DNA from: Collimonas sp. PA-H2
Lineage (GTDB): Bacteria > Pseudomonadota > Gammaproteobacteria > Burkholderiales > Burkholderiaceae_D
Length of the DNA stretch: 64,000 bases
Assembly: GCF_002564105.1 (NCBI RefSeq)
Contig: NZ_PDBX01000001.1
Span: 4,216,001-4,280,000, forward strand
Reading direction: 5' to 3'
This document shows positions 1 to 9,373 of this stretch, one piece after another. The notes under the pieces were generated by a model. That model ran no database searches and was not told where the DNA came from. It saw only the letters and a program-made list of their open reading frames with translations. The first letter of the stretch is position 1; each line of letters starts with the position of its first letter. The position numbers and the translations under genes are program-made.

Positions 1-322
1 GCGATACCGCGATGGTCGGCCGCGCCTTGTAGTAATTGTGATCGCCATGCGGCACCACCACGTTCAAGCCGTCCACGGCGCCGCGCAGGAACACCACCAC
101 CATGCGCGGCGTGCCGTCGCCGGCGGCATGCGGCCGCAGCAGCGGATTGCCGTACGAGAGCGGACTGTCTGCGGTGCTTGCCACGCTGACCGGCGGCGCC
201 GGCTTGGCCTTGGCCAGCGGTTTGCTCGGCGGCGCCACCACGCAGCCGGAGAGGCCGACCGGGATCAGGATGGCGCCGCTGCCGGCGAGGCCGAGTTGGC
301 GTATGAAATCACGACGGTTCAT
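1..322 (-). CDS. DUF1501 family protein, N-terminal part (cut by window edge)
   Basis: Only the first ~107 codons are present; the gene continues past base 1. The protein starts MNRRDF and then has a hydrophobic stretch ending in LSGC near residue 27, so it combines a twin-arginine-like start with a lipobox. That suggests an exported, possibly lipid-anchored protein. After a Pro/Ala-rich linker comes RMVVVFLRGAVDGLNVVVP, the start of the DUF1501 (sulfatase-like fold) domain. The gene lies 15 bases after a DUF1800 gene on the same strand. DUF1501 and DUF1800 genes are commonly paired in bacteria and are thought to encode secreted proteins of unknown function. Seen: start, signal features, domain start. 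Family assignment rests on recognised motifs. No enzymatic activity can be assigned. Confidence 0.8.
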   Translation of the reverse strand, partial: MNRRDFIRQLGLAGSGAILIPVGLSGCVVAPPSKPLAKAKPAPPVSVASTADSPLSYGNPLLRPHAAGDGTPRMVVVFLRGAVDGLNVVVPHGDHNYYKARPTIAVS

Positions 323-337
323 GGCTTGCTCCTGGCT

Positions 338-1888
338 CTATCTTTTCATGAAATCCGGTCCGCCGAGTATCAGGCCGACCTGTAGATTGGGCGCTGCGGC
401 AGTAATCGCGGCGAGGCTGTGCGGTTCCAGCGCCGGCGCCAGCGTCTGCATCAGCTGTTGCGGGTCAACCGGCATTGGGGCGTAGGTGATCGGCGCCGGT
501 GTCGGCGTCGGCGCGGCTGCGCCAGGCACGGGCGGCGGCGTTTCAGCGCGGGCGATCGGCGATTTGCCGTTGCTCAGGCCGTTGACGAAATTGATACGAC
601 GCAGCAGAGCATCCGGATTGAGCCAGGCTTCTTCCGAGAATTTATAGCCTTCCGGCGTCAGCCAGCCATACAGCGGCTGCCCGAGCTGGTTCAGCACGCC
701 ATCGATCGGCTTGACGTTCAGCACCGGCGTCGCGGTCGCGCGTAGCGACGACACCACATATTGATAAGGCGTCTTGAACTGGGTCTGGTAATTGCCGCGG
801 GCCCAGAATTCCTGACTGTCGAATAGCGTGCGCAGCACTGCCTTGATGTCGCCGTTGGTAGCCAGGAAGCGGCGCGCCAGCTTCTCGGTCAGGGCCGGTT
901 CCGGCTTGTCGGAGACGAAATACTGCACCAGCTTGGCGGCGACGAAATGGGCGGTGGCGGGATGGCGCGCCAGGATATCGAGCGCTTGTTCGCCTTCCTG
1001 TTCGCCGCTGCCCTTGATGGTCTGGCCGAGAAACACCTTGTCGCCGAAATCGTGGCGCTTGGGATTGAAGGCAAATGCCGGCTGGCCGTCCTTCATGGCT
1101 TTTTCATCGATGGTCCAGCCGGTCAGGATGCGCGCCAGCGCGATCACGTCGGCCTGGGTGTAGCCGCTGTCGACGCCCATGGTGTGGAGCTCCAGCAACT
1201 CGCGGCCGTAGTTTTCATTGAGCCCCTTGAAGCGGCCCTTGGCTTCCGGCGTGTTGACGCCGCTGCTGAGCCAGTTGTCGAGGTAGTACAGCATCGCCGG
1301 ATGATGAGCCACGCTGCCCAGCAGCTGGCGGAAGTTGCCCAGCGCATTCGGCCGCAGCACGTCTTTCTCATACTCGCCGTTCCAGTAGCGCACCCAGTCT
1401 TTGCCTTCGAACACATTGAAATGGTTGAACCAGAATTCGGTCATCACTTCCTGCAGCTGGCGCGGGCTTTCAGTAGCTAGCCACAAGCGCGCAAAATGGG
1501 CTTGCGGCGTGATGTCCTTGTTGGCGCGCTGGCGCGCCATGTTCTTTTCTTCGGGAGTGGCGCTGTTGGGCGGGAAGGAGGGCGGGCCGTATTGCTGGTA
1601 GAGCTGGGTGGTGCTGAGTTGATAAGTCGATAAGCCTGCCAGTTTTCCCGATAATTCTTCTGGCAGCGGCAGGCTGTCGGGCCGCAGCTGCTGGTCGATG
1701 TAGCGCTTGATGCCCATGCGCCTGACGGCGTCGACGTCGCCCGGGCGTGGGCCGTAGGCCAGCCGGTTCAGCACATGCAGCGCTTTTTCCGAATCGTTCA
1801 GCGGCGCGGTTTGCGCGTGGGCAGTGCTGAGGCAGCCCAGCATCAGCGCCGTGGACAGCAATCCGGGGAGTTTTATGGTCGAGGTCAT
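338..1888 (-). CDS. DUF1800 domain-containing exported protein
   Basis: A 516-residue protein with a Sec signal peptide (hydrophobic residues ~8-22, likely cleavage after AHA at ~25). It then carries the DUF1800 pattern: an early LNRLAYGPRPGDVDAV block, a central WFNHFNVFEGK block, and GLNENYGRELLELHTMGVD followed by an ILTGWTI segment. The length fits the family (about 450-600 residues). The C-terminal ~60 residues hold a Pro/Ala-rich linker (around residues 445-470) and a final NLQVGLILGGPDFMKR segment typical of these proteins. It is upstream of, and almost touching, a DUF1501 gene, the usual partner. Function is unknown; the pair is probably exported to the periplasm or cell surface. ATG start at 1888 is the only sensible start for the signal peptide. 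Confidence 0.88.
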   Translation of the reverse strand: MTSTIKLPGLLSTALMLGCLSTAHAQTAPLNDSEKALHVLNRLAYGPRPGDVDAVRRMGIKRYIDQQLRPDSLPLPEELSGKLAGLSTYQLSTTQLYQQYGPPSFPPNSATPEEKNMARQRANKDITPQAHFARLWLATESPRQLQEVMTEFWFNHFNVFEGKDWVRYWNGEYEKDVLRPNALGNFRQLLGSVAHHPAMLYYLDNWLSSGVNTPEAKGRFKGLNENYGRELLELHTMGVDSGYTQADVIALARILTGWTIDEKAMKDGQPAFAFNPKRHDFGDKVFLGQTIKGSGEQEGEQALDILARHPATAHFVAAKLVQYFVSDKPEPALTEKLARRFLATNGDIKAVLRTLFDSQEFWARGNYQTQFKTPYQYVVSSLRATATPVLNVKPIDGVLNQLGQPLYGWLTPEGYKFSEEAWLNPDALLRRINFVNGLSNGKSPIARAETPPPVPGAAAPTPTPAPITYAPMPVDPQQLMQTLAPALEPHSLAAITAAAPNLQVGLILGGPDFMKR

Positions 1889-2010
1889 GTCCAGCCTTCT
1901 GCACGTTGCTTTATAGATGCTTACATCGGTGGTTAACGGCCGCTGGAGGGCATGCGACGACAGCGGCGGTGTAACAGATTGTAAGGCGGCAACTTTTTGC
2001 GCGGCTGTTT

Positions 2011-3423
2011 TTAAATGACTTTGCCTGGATTCATCAGGTTGAGGGGATCCAGCGCCTGCTTGATGGTTTTCATCAATGCGATTTCCACCGGCGATTTGTA
2101 GCGCAGGATTTCTTCACGCTTGAGCGCGCCCAGGCCGTGCTCGGCTGAAATCGAACCGTCCATGCGGTTGACGTTGTCGTGCACGAGCAGGTTGATGGCG
2201 GCCTGCTGTTCGATGAAGCGCTCGGCCGGGACGTCGTCGGGCGGCGAGACGTTGTAGTGCAGGTTGCTGTCGCCCAGGTGGCCGAAGGTGACATTGCGGC
2301 AACCCGGGAAGTGCTGCTGCAGCAAGGCGTCGGTGTCGACGATGAACTCGGCGATGCGGGAGATCGGCAGCGAGATGTCATGCTTGATGTTCTTGCCTTC
2401 CTTGGCTTGGGCCGAGGAGATGCTTTCGCGCAGTTGCCACAGGGCGCGCGACTGGGCGCCGGAGCTGGCTAGTACGGCGTCCTGGCAGATATTCTGTTCC
2501 AGCGCTTCGCTCATCAGTGCTTCCAGCAGCATGCTGGCATGGGGGGCGGGTTCGCTGTCGGATAGTTCCAGCAAGACGTAGTGGGGATGATGTTGGTCGA
2601 AGGGGAATTGCAGCTGCGGGAAGTGCTTGGCGACCAGTTGCAGGCACAGGTCGGACATCAGTTCGAAGCCGGTCAGGGTGGCGCCGCAGCGTTCTTGCGC
2701 CAGCGTCAGCAGGCGCAGCGCATCGGCCGGGCTTGGCAGCGCGGCGAGAGCGGTCAGCTGGACTTTGGGCTGGGGGAAGAGTTTCAGGACGGCGGCGGTG
2801 ATGATGCCTAGCGTGCCTTCGGCGCCGATGTAGAGGTCGCGCAGGTCGTAGCCGGTGTTGTCTTTTCTCAGACCGCGCAGGCCGTGCATTATTTCGCCTT
2901 GGGCGGTGACGACTTCCAGTCCGAGGCAGAGTTCTCTGGTGTTTCCGTAGCGCAGGACGGCGGTGCCGCCGGCGTTGGTGGAGAGGTTGCCGCCGATGGT
3001 GCAGCTGCCTTCGGCGGCTAGCGAGAGGGGTAGCAGGCGGTTTGCTGTTGCGGCGGCTTCTTGTACTTGTTGCAGGATGCAGCCGGCTTCGGCGGTGATG
3101 GTGTGGTTTGTTGGGTCTATGGCGCGGATCTGGTTGAGGCGTTTTAGCGACAGCACGATTGCGTGGCCGCTTTGGTCGGGGACGCTGCCTAGCACCAGGC
3201 CGGTGTTGCCGCCTTGGGGGACGATGGGGATCTGGAACTGGTTGCAGAGCTGGACCAGTCTGGCCACTTCTTCGGTATTGGCGGGCTTGACGACCGCCAG
3301 CGCCTGGCCGGTATAGCGCTGGCGCTGGTCGGTCAGGTAGCCGGCCTTGTCGGCATCATCGGTGAGCACATGGGAGTCGCCGATGGCATCACGGCAAGCA
3401 GCAAGAAAAGCGTCATTGTTCAT
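2011..3423 (-). CDS. FAD-binding oxidoreductase, D-2-hydroxyglutarate/D-lactate dehydrogenase type
   Basis: A 470-residue flavoprotein of the GlcD/DLD/D2HGDH class. The N-terminal PCMH-type FAD domain shows VPQGGNTGLVLGSVPD and later GGNLSTNAGGTAVLRYGNTR, both FAD-binding signatures. The C-terminal FAD-oxidase domain shows the metal/substrate motif FGHLGDSNLHYNVS and the closing EHGLGALKREE ... LDPLNLMNPGKVI. These enzymes oxidise D-2-hydroxyacids such as D-2-hydroxyglutarate or D-lactate and pass electrons to an acceptor; the exact substrate cannot be told here. I start at the ATG at 3423 (MNNDAFLAACRD); 13 further in-frame codons upstream overlap a repeat region and look non-coding. The gene stands alone, with a repeat-rich intergenic region upstream. 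Confidence 0.87.
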   Translation of the reverse strand: MNNDAFLAACRDAIGDSHVLTDDADKAGYLTDQRQRYTGQALAVVKPANTEEVARLVQLCNQFQIPIVPQGGNTGLVLGSVPDQSGHAIVLSLKRLNQIRAIDPTNHTITAEAGCILQQVQEAAATANRLLPLSLAAEGSCTIGGNLSTNAGGTAVLRYGNTRELCLGLEVVTAQGEIMHGLRGLRKDNTGYDLRDLYIGAEGTLGIITAAVLKLFPQPKVQLTALAALPSPADALRLLTLAQERCGATLTGFELMSDLCLQLVAKHFPQLQFPFDQHHPHYVLLELSDSEPAPHASMLLEALMSEALEQNICQDAVLASSGAQSRALWQLRESISSAQAKEGKNIKHDISLPISRIAEFIVDTDALLQQHFPGCRNVTFGHLGDSNLHYNVSPPDDVPAERFIEQQAAINLLVHDNVNRMDGSISAEHGLGALKREEILRYKSPVEIALMKTIKQALDPLNLMNPGKVI

Positions 3424-3466
3424 ATCGTAAAATTTCGAAAAAACAGTCAAATGCGCAGCCACGCCG

Positions 3467-3533
3467 CAGTCAAATGGGGTCAGAGTTTTTTTTCGCGGCC
3501 TTTTGCGAAAATTACTCTGACCCCATTTGACTG
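3467..3533. repeat. 67-bp palindromic element with GGGGTCAGAGT ends
   Basis: Perfect 20-bp inverted repeat: arm 3467-3486 (cagtcaaatggggtcagagt) pairs with 3514-3533. The 27-base centre contains ttttcgc and gcgaaaa, which extend the hairpin imperfectly. It has no ORF. Short palindromes carrying GGGGTCAGAGT are widespread in proteobacterial intergenic DNA and resemble REP/MITE-type elements moved by Y1 (RAYT-like) transposases; that link is from memory. A second palindrome with a closely similar end (GGGGACAGAGT) is at 43904-43950. Confidence 0.75.
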
Positions 3534-3632
3534 GCTACGGAGTACATACGGTGGAATTCGCTAAACGGTCGTCGCTAGTTAATACGGTTGCTACTCCGTG
3601 GACGCTTGCCGGGGGTAGCCCGGCAGCTAGTC

Positions 3633-3806
3633 ACTTTTTCTTGCTTCGCCAAGAAAAAGTAACCAAAAAGAAGGCGACCGCAAAGCCGTTGCCCTCCCTC
3701 CGGTCGGGTCCCCAAATCCGGCGCGCGCCAGCCGGGTGAGGGGCAAAACTCGCTTTCGGCTCAAACATGCCCCTCACAATTCCCGGCTGTCACGCGCCGG
3801 ATTTGG
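3633..3806. repeat. Composite inverted-repeat block
   Basis: Two nested hairpins are visible. The first is an 11-bp perfect stem, actttttcttg (3633-3643) with caagaaaaagt (3650-3660) and a six-base loop. The second is a 14-bp perfect pair, ccaaatccggcgcg (3712-3725) with cgcgccggatttgg (3793-3806), enclosing an imperfect ccgggtgagggg/cccctcac pairing. Similar TTTTTCTT-CTTCGCC-AAGAAAAAG hairpins are repetitive in betaproteobacterial genomes as I recall. No ORF and no transposase. Confidence 0.6.
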
Positions 3807-3834
3807 CAACGTCTCAATGCGGGGCACGTCAAAA

Positions 3835-3906
<72 letters not shown>

Positions 3907-3977
3907 GCAACTTCAAAAACAACTTCAACCCCAACGTCAAAATCCACAGCCTCTTTGTTTCAGGCTGCATGGCTGCT

Positions 3978-5074
<1,097 letters not shown>

Positions 5075-5141
5075 TCATGGTGCAAAACGCATGCCGCGCC
5101 CGGTTTCATGATGTGCCGCGGCGGGCAAAATGAGGTAAGGC

Positions 5142-6434
5142 ATGACGTCAATAAAATTTTCCAGACTGCGCGGCCTGTCCTGGGTGGAATTGCGCGATCT
5201 GTTCCGCTTCGCGGCGCGCCGCCTGGACGAGGAGCGCCTGCCGCAGGTGGCCGGCAGCCTGACTTTCACCACCATCCTGGCGCTGGTGCCGATGCTGACG
5301 ATCGCGCTGGCGATTTTTACCGTGTTTCCGCTGTTCAGCACCTTCCGCGCCGCGCTGGAGCAGTATTTCGTGCGCAACCTGATGCCGCGCGGTTTCGCCA
5401 GCACGATTCTCGACTACCTGAACCAGTTTGCCACCAAGTCGGCGCGCCTGTCGGCCGTTGGCGGGGTGGCGCTGATCGTGACCTCGGTGCTGACCATGTC
5501 GACCGTCGACCACGTGTTCAACCGCATCTGGCGCGTCAAGACGCAGCGGCCGTGGATCCACCGGGTGCTGGTGTACTGGGCCATCATCACGCTCGGGCCT
5601 TTGCTGATCGGCGTCTCGATCACTGTCACCTCGTATTTGTCGGCGGCGGCCGACGGCCTGGTGGTGAGCTGGATCGGGCGCTGGTTCTATACGCTGCTGT
5701 CGGTGGCGCTGACCACGGGCGCCTTTACCCTGCTGTACGTGGCGGTGCCGAACCAGCGCGTCGACTGGCGCGATGCGATCTGGGGCGGCTTGCTGGCCGG
5801 TATCGCCTTTGAAATCGCCAAACGCGTGTTTGCCGCCTACATCATCAAGTTCCCGACCTACACCATGGTCTACGGCACGCTGGCGGCCTTGCCGATATTC
5901 CTTTTGTGGATCTACATGCTGTGGATGATCACGCTGGTGGGAGCGCTACTGGCAGCCGCGCTGCCGGTGGTGAAGTACGAACGCTGGTGGCATGTGCCGT
6001 CGCCAGGCAGCGCTTTCGTCGACGCCATGGCGGTGCTGCAGGTCTTGCACCAGGCCCGCATGCGCGGCAGTTCGGCGGCGGTTGATGCGGGACAGATCCG
6101 GCGCGCTACACGGCTAGGCTTCGATGAGTCGGAAAGCTTGCTGCAGCAGATGCTGGAAGCCGGCTGGGTCGGCACTGTGCAGACCGAGATGCCGACGCGC
6201 AGCCAGTGGGGCCGCAAAATGCGCATCAATGTCGACGGCTGGATCCTGCTAGCCAATACGGAAGTGCTGAAACTGGCCGACATCTACCGCATGTTCGTAT
6301 GGAATCCGGCCGCCGGCAGAGCCATCGACAGCGGCCTCGACCGATGTGTCGAAAGCGCCATCGAACACGGCCTGGAGCAGACGCTGGCGGCGCATTTCAC
6401 GCAGGCTGCAGGCCCTAGCCAACCCGAACTTTGA
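5142..6434 (+). CDS. YihY/BrkB family membrane protein
   Basis: A 430-residue protein of the YihY/BrkB family (once misnamed RNase BN). The N-terminal ~290 residues have six hydrophobic segments, including the conserved SLTFTTILALVPMLTIALAIF early block, VYWAIITLGPLLIGVSITVTSYL and YGTLAALPIFLLWIYMLWMITLVGA. The C-terminal ~140 residues are soluble and resemble a winged-helix-like extension (DAMAVLQVLHQARM ... LGFDESESLLQQMLEAGWV), a common arrangement in betaproteobacterial members. Molecular role is not established. A Shine-Dalgarno-like aggtaagg precedes the ATG. The 3' end overlaps a small minus-strand gene by 20 bases. Confidence 0.88.
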   Translation: MTSIKFSRLRGLSWVELRDLFRFAARRLDEERLPQVAGSLTFTTILALVPMLTIALAIFTVFPLFSTFRAALEQYFVRNLMPRGFASTILDYLNQFATKSARLSAVGGVALIVTSVLTMSTVDHVFNRIWRVKTQRPWIHRVLVYWAIITLGPLLIGVSITVTSYLSAAADGLVVSWIGRWFYTLLSVALTTGAFTLLYVAVPNQRVDWRDAIWGGLLAGIAFEIAKRVFAAYIIKFPTYTMVYGTLAALPIFLLWIYMLWMITLVGALLAAALPVVKYERWWHVPSPGSAFVDAMAVLQVLHQARMRGSSAAVDAGQIRRATRLGFDESESLLQQMLEAGWVGTVQTEMPTRSQWGRKMRINVDGWILLANTEVLKLADIYRMFVWNPAAGRAIDSGLDRCVESAIEHGLEQTLAAHFTQAAGPSQPEL

Positions 6435-6630
6435 TCGTGCCGCCCTGCGGTAGTCTTGAAATCCAGAAATAGCTGATCGTCACCCTGCCGGAATAAGTCG
6501 GCTGGCTGTAGTTCATCAAGAACGAGGTCATCGGCCGGCGTGGCGCCACGGCAGCCGGGGCCGGTGCGGCGTCGGTCGCGTCTGGCTTCTTGAGCAGCGC
6601 CGGTAATGGATCGCTAGCTGGTGTTCCCAT
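6415..6630 (-). CDS. Small hypothetical protein (71 aa)
   Basis: Not recognised. The reading frame gives a 71-residue protein that begins MGTPASDPLPALLKKPDAT, continues with an Ala/Pro-rich stretch, and ends in a more structured-looking MTSFLMNYSQPTYSGRVTISYFWISRLPQGG. I chose the ATG at 6630 because it has a near-perfect ribosome binding site (aggag, about eight bases upstream); an in-frame start at 6687 has none. It is convergent with the YihY gene and shares its last 20 bases. The good ribosome binding site is the main argument that it is real. No signal peptide or membrane segment. Confidence 0.5.
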   Translation of the reverse strand: MGTPASDPLPALLKKPDATDAAPAPAAVAPRRPMTSFLMNYSQPTYSGRVTISYFWISRLPQGGTIKVRVG

Positions 6631-6758
6631 TAAAACTCCTGTCGCTATACGGCGCGCCATGGCATGCATGGCGATGCCGGAAAACAAAGAAACGAATTTT
6701 ACGGGATAAACGGTTCACATTGTTGTGAAGAAGATTTCACATTGTTGATAAAACATAG

Positions 6759-7079
6759 TTAGTAAAAAGATACCCGGCCGCTGAGCATCTGCCAGTACAT
6801 TACCCAGTCGCCCAGGAATGAATACAAGGGCTGCCTGAAGGTTGCCGGGCGGTTCTTTTCAAACGCGAAATGACCGACCCAGGCAAAACCGTAGCCGCAC
6901 AGCAGCGCCGCCAGCAGCCAGTAAAAATTGCCGGTAAATACCAGCATGACCACGGAAGCCAGCGCCAGCGTGGAGCCGACGAAATGCAGCTGGCGGCAGG
7001 TGCGGTTGCTATGCTGGCTCAGGTAGCTGGGGTAGAACTCGGCGAAAGTCTCATACTTTTTTTCAAGCACGGTAGGCAT
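6759..7079 (-). CDS. DUF962 (Mpo1-like) membrane protein
   Basis: A 106-residue protein with the DUF962 pattern: FAEFYPSYLSQHSNRTCRQLHFVGST near the N-terminus (conserved YL..H....R..H..G), then two to three hydrophobic segments and a second conserved block, GHFAFEKNRPATFRQPLYSFLGDWVMYW. The family contains yeast Mpo1, a membrane dioxygenase acting on 2-hydroxy fatty acids; whether the bacterial members share that reaction is not shown here. The ribosome binding site aggag lies properly before the ATG. Single gene between a hypothetical gene and an alpha/beta hydrolase gene, all on the minus strand. Confidence 0.87.
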   Translation of the reverse strand: MPTVLEKKYETFAEFYPSYLSQHSNRTCRQLHFVGSTLALASVVMLVFTGNFYWLLAALLCGYGFAWVGHFAFEKNRPATFRQPLYSFLGDWVMYWQMLSGRVSFY

Positions 7080-7142
7080 TCTGTCTCCTGGCGGTGGCTG
7101 GATCTTGCTACTTGGTCGTCTTTATCCTTGCGTCCTTTAAGC

Positions 7143-8003
7143 TTAGTCTTCCATGGCGGCCGCTGCAACTGTCGCCGCACTGGCAAATTTGAACAGCTGA
7201 TCCAGCACTGCATCCGGCTGCTCCGCCATCAGGGCATGGCCGCAAGCTTCCACCTGCACCACCTTGGCCTGCTTGATGGCGCCGATCAGGCCGGCGGCCG
7301 CCTTGGCCGGCGTCATGACGTCGCGCTGGCCCAGCAAGAACAGGGTAGGGCAAGTGATCGCTTGCGCCGCCTGTTCGCCGTTGGCGTAGGCATTGCAGGC
7401 AGCAAAGTCGGTGTAGAACACGGTCGGTTTGGCGGCCGACTGGCTGGCGATGCGCTGCATCAGGCGCTGGCTGGCGCCCTGCACATAGAAACCCGGTCCC
7501 GGCGCCGATGGCTTGGGCGACATGGTGGAGTGCGACCAGATATTCACCATGTCGATCGCGCTCTGCTGCGCATTGTTGGCGGCGTCCAGCAAGGCGTCCG
7601 CGACTTTCATCGGATAAGCGGTGCCGACCAGCGCAATACCTGCGATGCGGCTGGATTTCTCGGCGCGGCCGGCGCTTTCCAGCGCAATCAGCGAGCCCAT
7701 GCTGTGGCCGATCAGGACCGCCTTGTTGACGCCGGCGGCATCCAGCAGGCAGGACAGCCAGTCGGACAATTCTTCGATGGTGGCCAGCGCCGGCCCCTGG
7801 CTGCGGCCGTGTCCCGGCAAATCCACCGCCAGCACGCCGAAACCGTGATGGGCGAAATAGCGGGTCTGCAGGATCCAGACGGAATGGTCGTTCTGGCCGC
7901 CGTGGATAAAGACCGCGGTCGGCAGCGCCGGATCGAAGGCTTTGCCGCCGGTGTAGCAATAGGTATCGTGTTCGGCGCCGCGAAAATGTGTTTTCAGCAA
8001 CAT
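7143..8003 (-). CDS. Alpha/beta hydrolase
   Basis: A 286-residue alpha/beta-hydrolase fold protein. The oxyanion segment FIHGGQNDHSVW is at ~32-43, the nucleophile elbow GHSMGS at ~98-103 (Ser in the centre), the acidic residue in LGQRDVMTP at ~228-236, and the catalytic His in CGHALMAEQP near 258. Substrate unknown. The start at 8003 has a strong aggag site that sits inside the end of metY; only one base separates the two genes, so the hydrolase is almost certainly co-transcribed and translationally coupled with the sulfhydrylase. That pairing could mean a role in sulfur metabolism, but this is inference only. Confidence 0.86.
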   Translation of the reverse strand: MLLKTHFRGAEHDTYCYTGGKAFDPALPTAVFIHGGQNDHSVWILQTRYFAHHGFGVLAVDLPGHGRSQGPALATIEELSDWLSCLLDAAGVNKAVLIGHSMGSLIALESAGRAEKSSRIAGIALVGTAYPMKVADALLDAANNAQQSAIDMVNIWSHSTMSPKPSAPGPGFYVQGASQRLMQRIASQSAAKPTVFYTDFAACNAYANGEQAAQAITCPTLFLLGQRDVMTPAKAAAGLIGAIKQAKVVQVEACGHALMAEQPDAVLDQLFKFASAATVAAAAMED

Positions 8004-8004
8004 C

Positions 8005-9327
8005 TTATTTCTCCTTGCGCTCAGCGCGTTGCGACATCTTCAGGCCGAAGGCCAGGTCCTCGATCAGGTCCTCGACATTTTCCAGCCCGATCGACAGGCG
8101 CAAGGTGCCTTCGCTGATGCCGGCGGCGGCCAGCTGCTCGCTGGGCACCCGGAAATGGGTGGTCGAAGCCGGATGGATCACCAGCGATTTGGCGTCGCCG
8201 ACATTGGCCAGGTGCGAAAAAATCTTGAGGGATTCGACCATGCGGCGGCCGGCCGCGCGGTCGCCCTTCAGGTTGAACGAGAATACAGCGCCGCAACCCT
8301 TGGGCAGCAGCGTCTTGCTGAGTTCGTGGCCGGGATGCGAAGGCAGTTCCGGATAGGCGACAGACTCCACCGCCGCATGCGCCGCCAGGAATTCCACCAC
8401 CTTGCGCGTATTGGCGACATGCTTTTCCATGCGCAGTCCCAGCGTTTCTATGCCTTGCAGGATGGCGAAGGCATTGTGCGGACTCATCACGGCGCCGAAA
8501 TCGCGCAGGCCCTCGCGCCGCGCGCGCAGCGAAAACGGCGCGACCGTCGATTCTTCCGAAAACACCATGCCGTGGAAGCCTTCGTACGGTTCGCACAATT
8601 CGCCGAAGCGGCCGGTTTTTTCATAGGCTTGCTGCCAGTCGAATGTGCCGCCATCCACCAGCAGGCCGCCGACCGCGGTACCGTGGCCGCACAGGAACTT
8701 GGTGGCCGAGTGGAACACCAGATCGGCGCCATGGTCGAACGGCCGCAACAGGTAAGGGGTGGTAAACGTCGCATCCACCATCAGCGGCAGGTAATGCTCA
8801 TGCGCCAGCGCGGCGATGCGCGGAATGTCTAGCACGTCCAGTCCCGGATTACCCAGGGTTTCGCCGAACAGCACCTTGGTGTTGGGCTGGATTGCCGCAC
8901 GCCAGGCATCGATATCGCTGGGGTCGACAAAGGTGGTCTCGATGCCGAAGCGCTTCATGGTGTAGGACAGCAGGTTGTGCGAACCGCCATACAGCGCGCG
9001 CGACGCCACCACATGCGAACCGGCGCCGGCGATGGTGGCCAGGCCCAGGTGCATCGCGGCCTGGCCGCTGGCCACCGCAATCCCGGCGACGCCGCCTTCC
9101 AGCGCCGCGATGCGCTCTTCCAGCACGGCGTTGGTGGGATTGGAAATGCGCGAATAAACGTGGCCGGCGCGTTCCATGTTGAACAGTGACGCGGCGTGAT
9201 CTGAATCCTTGAAAACAAAGGCCGAAGTCAGGTAGATCGGCGTGGCGCGCGCGCCGGTCGCAGGGTCCGGAACGCTGCCGGCATGCAGCGACATGGTGTC
9301 GAAGCCGGGATAATGGGGGCTGCTCAT
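8005..9327 (-). CDS. metY: O-acetylhomoserine (thiol)-lyase / sulfhydrylase
   Basis: A 440-residue PLP enzyme of the Cys/Met metabolism family. Motifs: YSRISNPTNAVLEERIAALEGG (~59-80, substrate/PLP loop), the PLP-lysine motif FHSATKFLCGHGT (~205-217, Lys in ATKF), and the C-terminal HPASTTHFRVP and GTLRLSIGLENVEDL. It makes homocysteine from an activated homoserine and sulfide, a step to methionine. The extra residues in the middle (FGELCEPYEGFHGMVFSEE) and total length favour the O-acetylhomoserine type (MetY) over the shorter O-succinylhomoserine type (MetZ), but specificity cannot be settled by eye. Followed one base later by an alpha/beta hydrolase gene. Confidence 0.85.
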   Translation of the reverse strand: MSSPHYPGFDTMSLHAGSVPDPATGARATPIYLTSAFVFKDSDHAASLFNMERAGHVYSRISNPTNAVLEERIAALEGGVAGIAVASGQAAMHLGLATIAGAGSHVVASRALYGGSHNLLSYTMKRFGIETTFVDPSDIDAWRAAIQPNTKVLFGETLGNPGLDVLDIPRIAALAHEHYLPLMVDATFTTPYLLRPFDHGADLVFHSATKFLCGHGTAVGGLLVDGGTFDWQQAYEKTGRFGELCEPYEGFHGMVFSEESTVAPFSLRARREGLRDFGAVMSPHNAFAILQGIETLGLRMEKHVANTRKVVEFLAAHAAVESVAYPELPSHPGHELSKTLLPKGCGAVFSFNLKGDRAAGRRMVESLKIFSHLANVGDAKSLVIHPASTTHFRVPSEQLAAAGISEGTLRLSIGLENVEDLIEDLAFGLKMSQRAERKEK

Positions 9328-9373
9328 GATGTAGGAGGTCTCCTTCTATTTTTGATATATAGGGGCGGATGCT

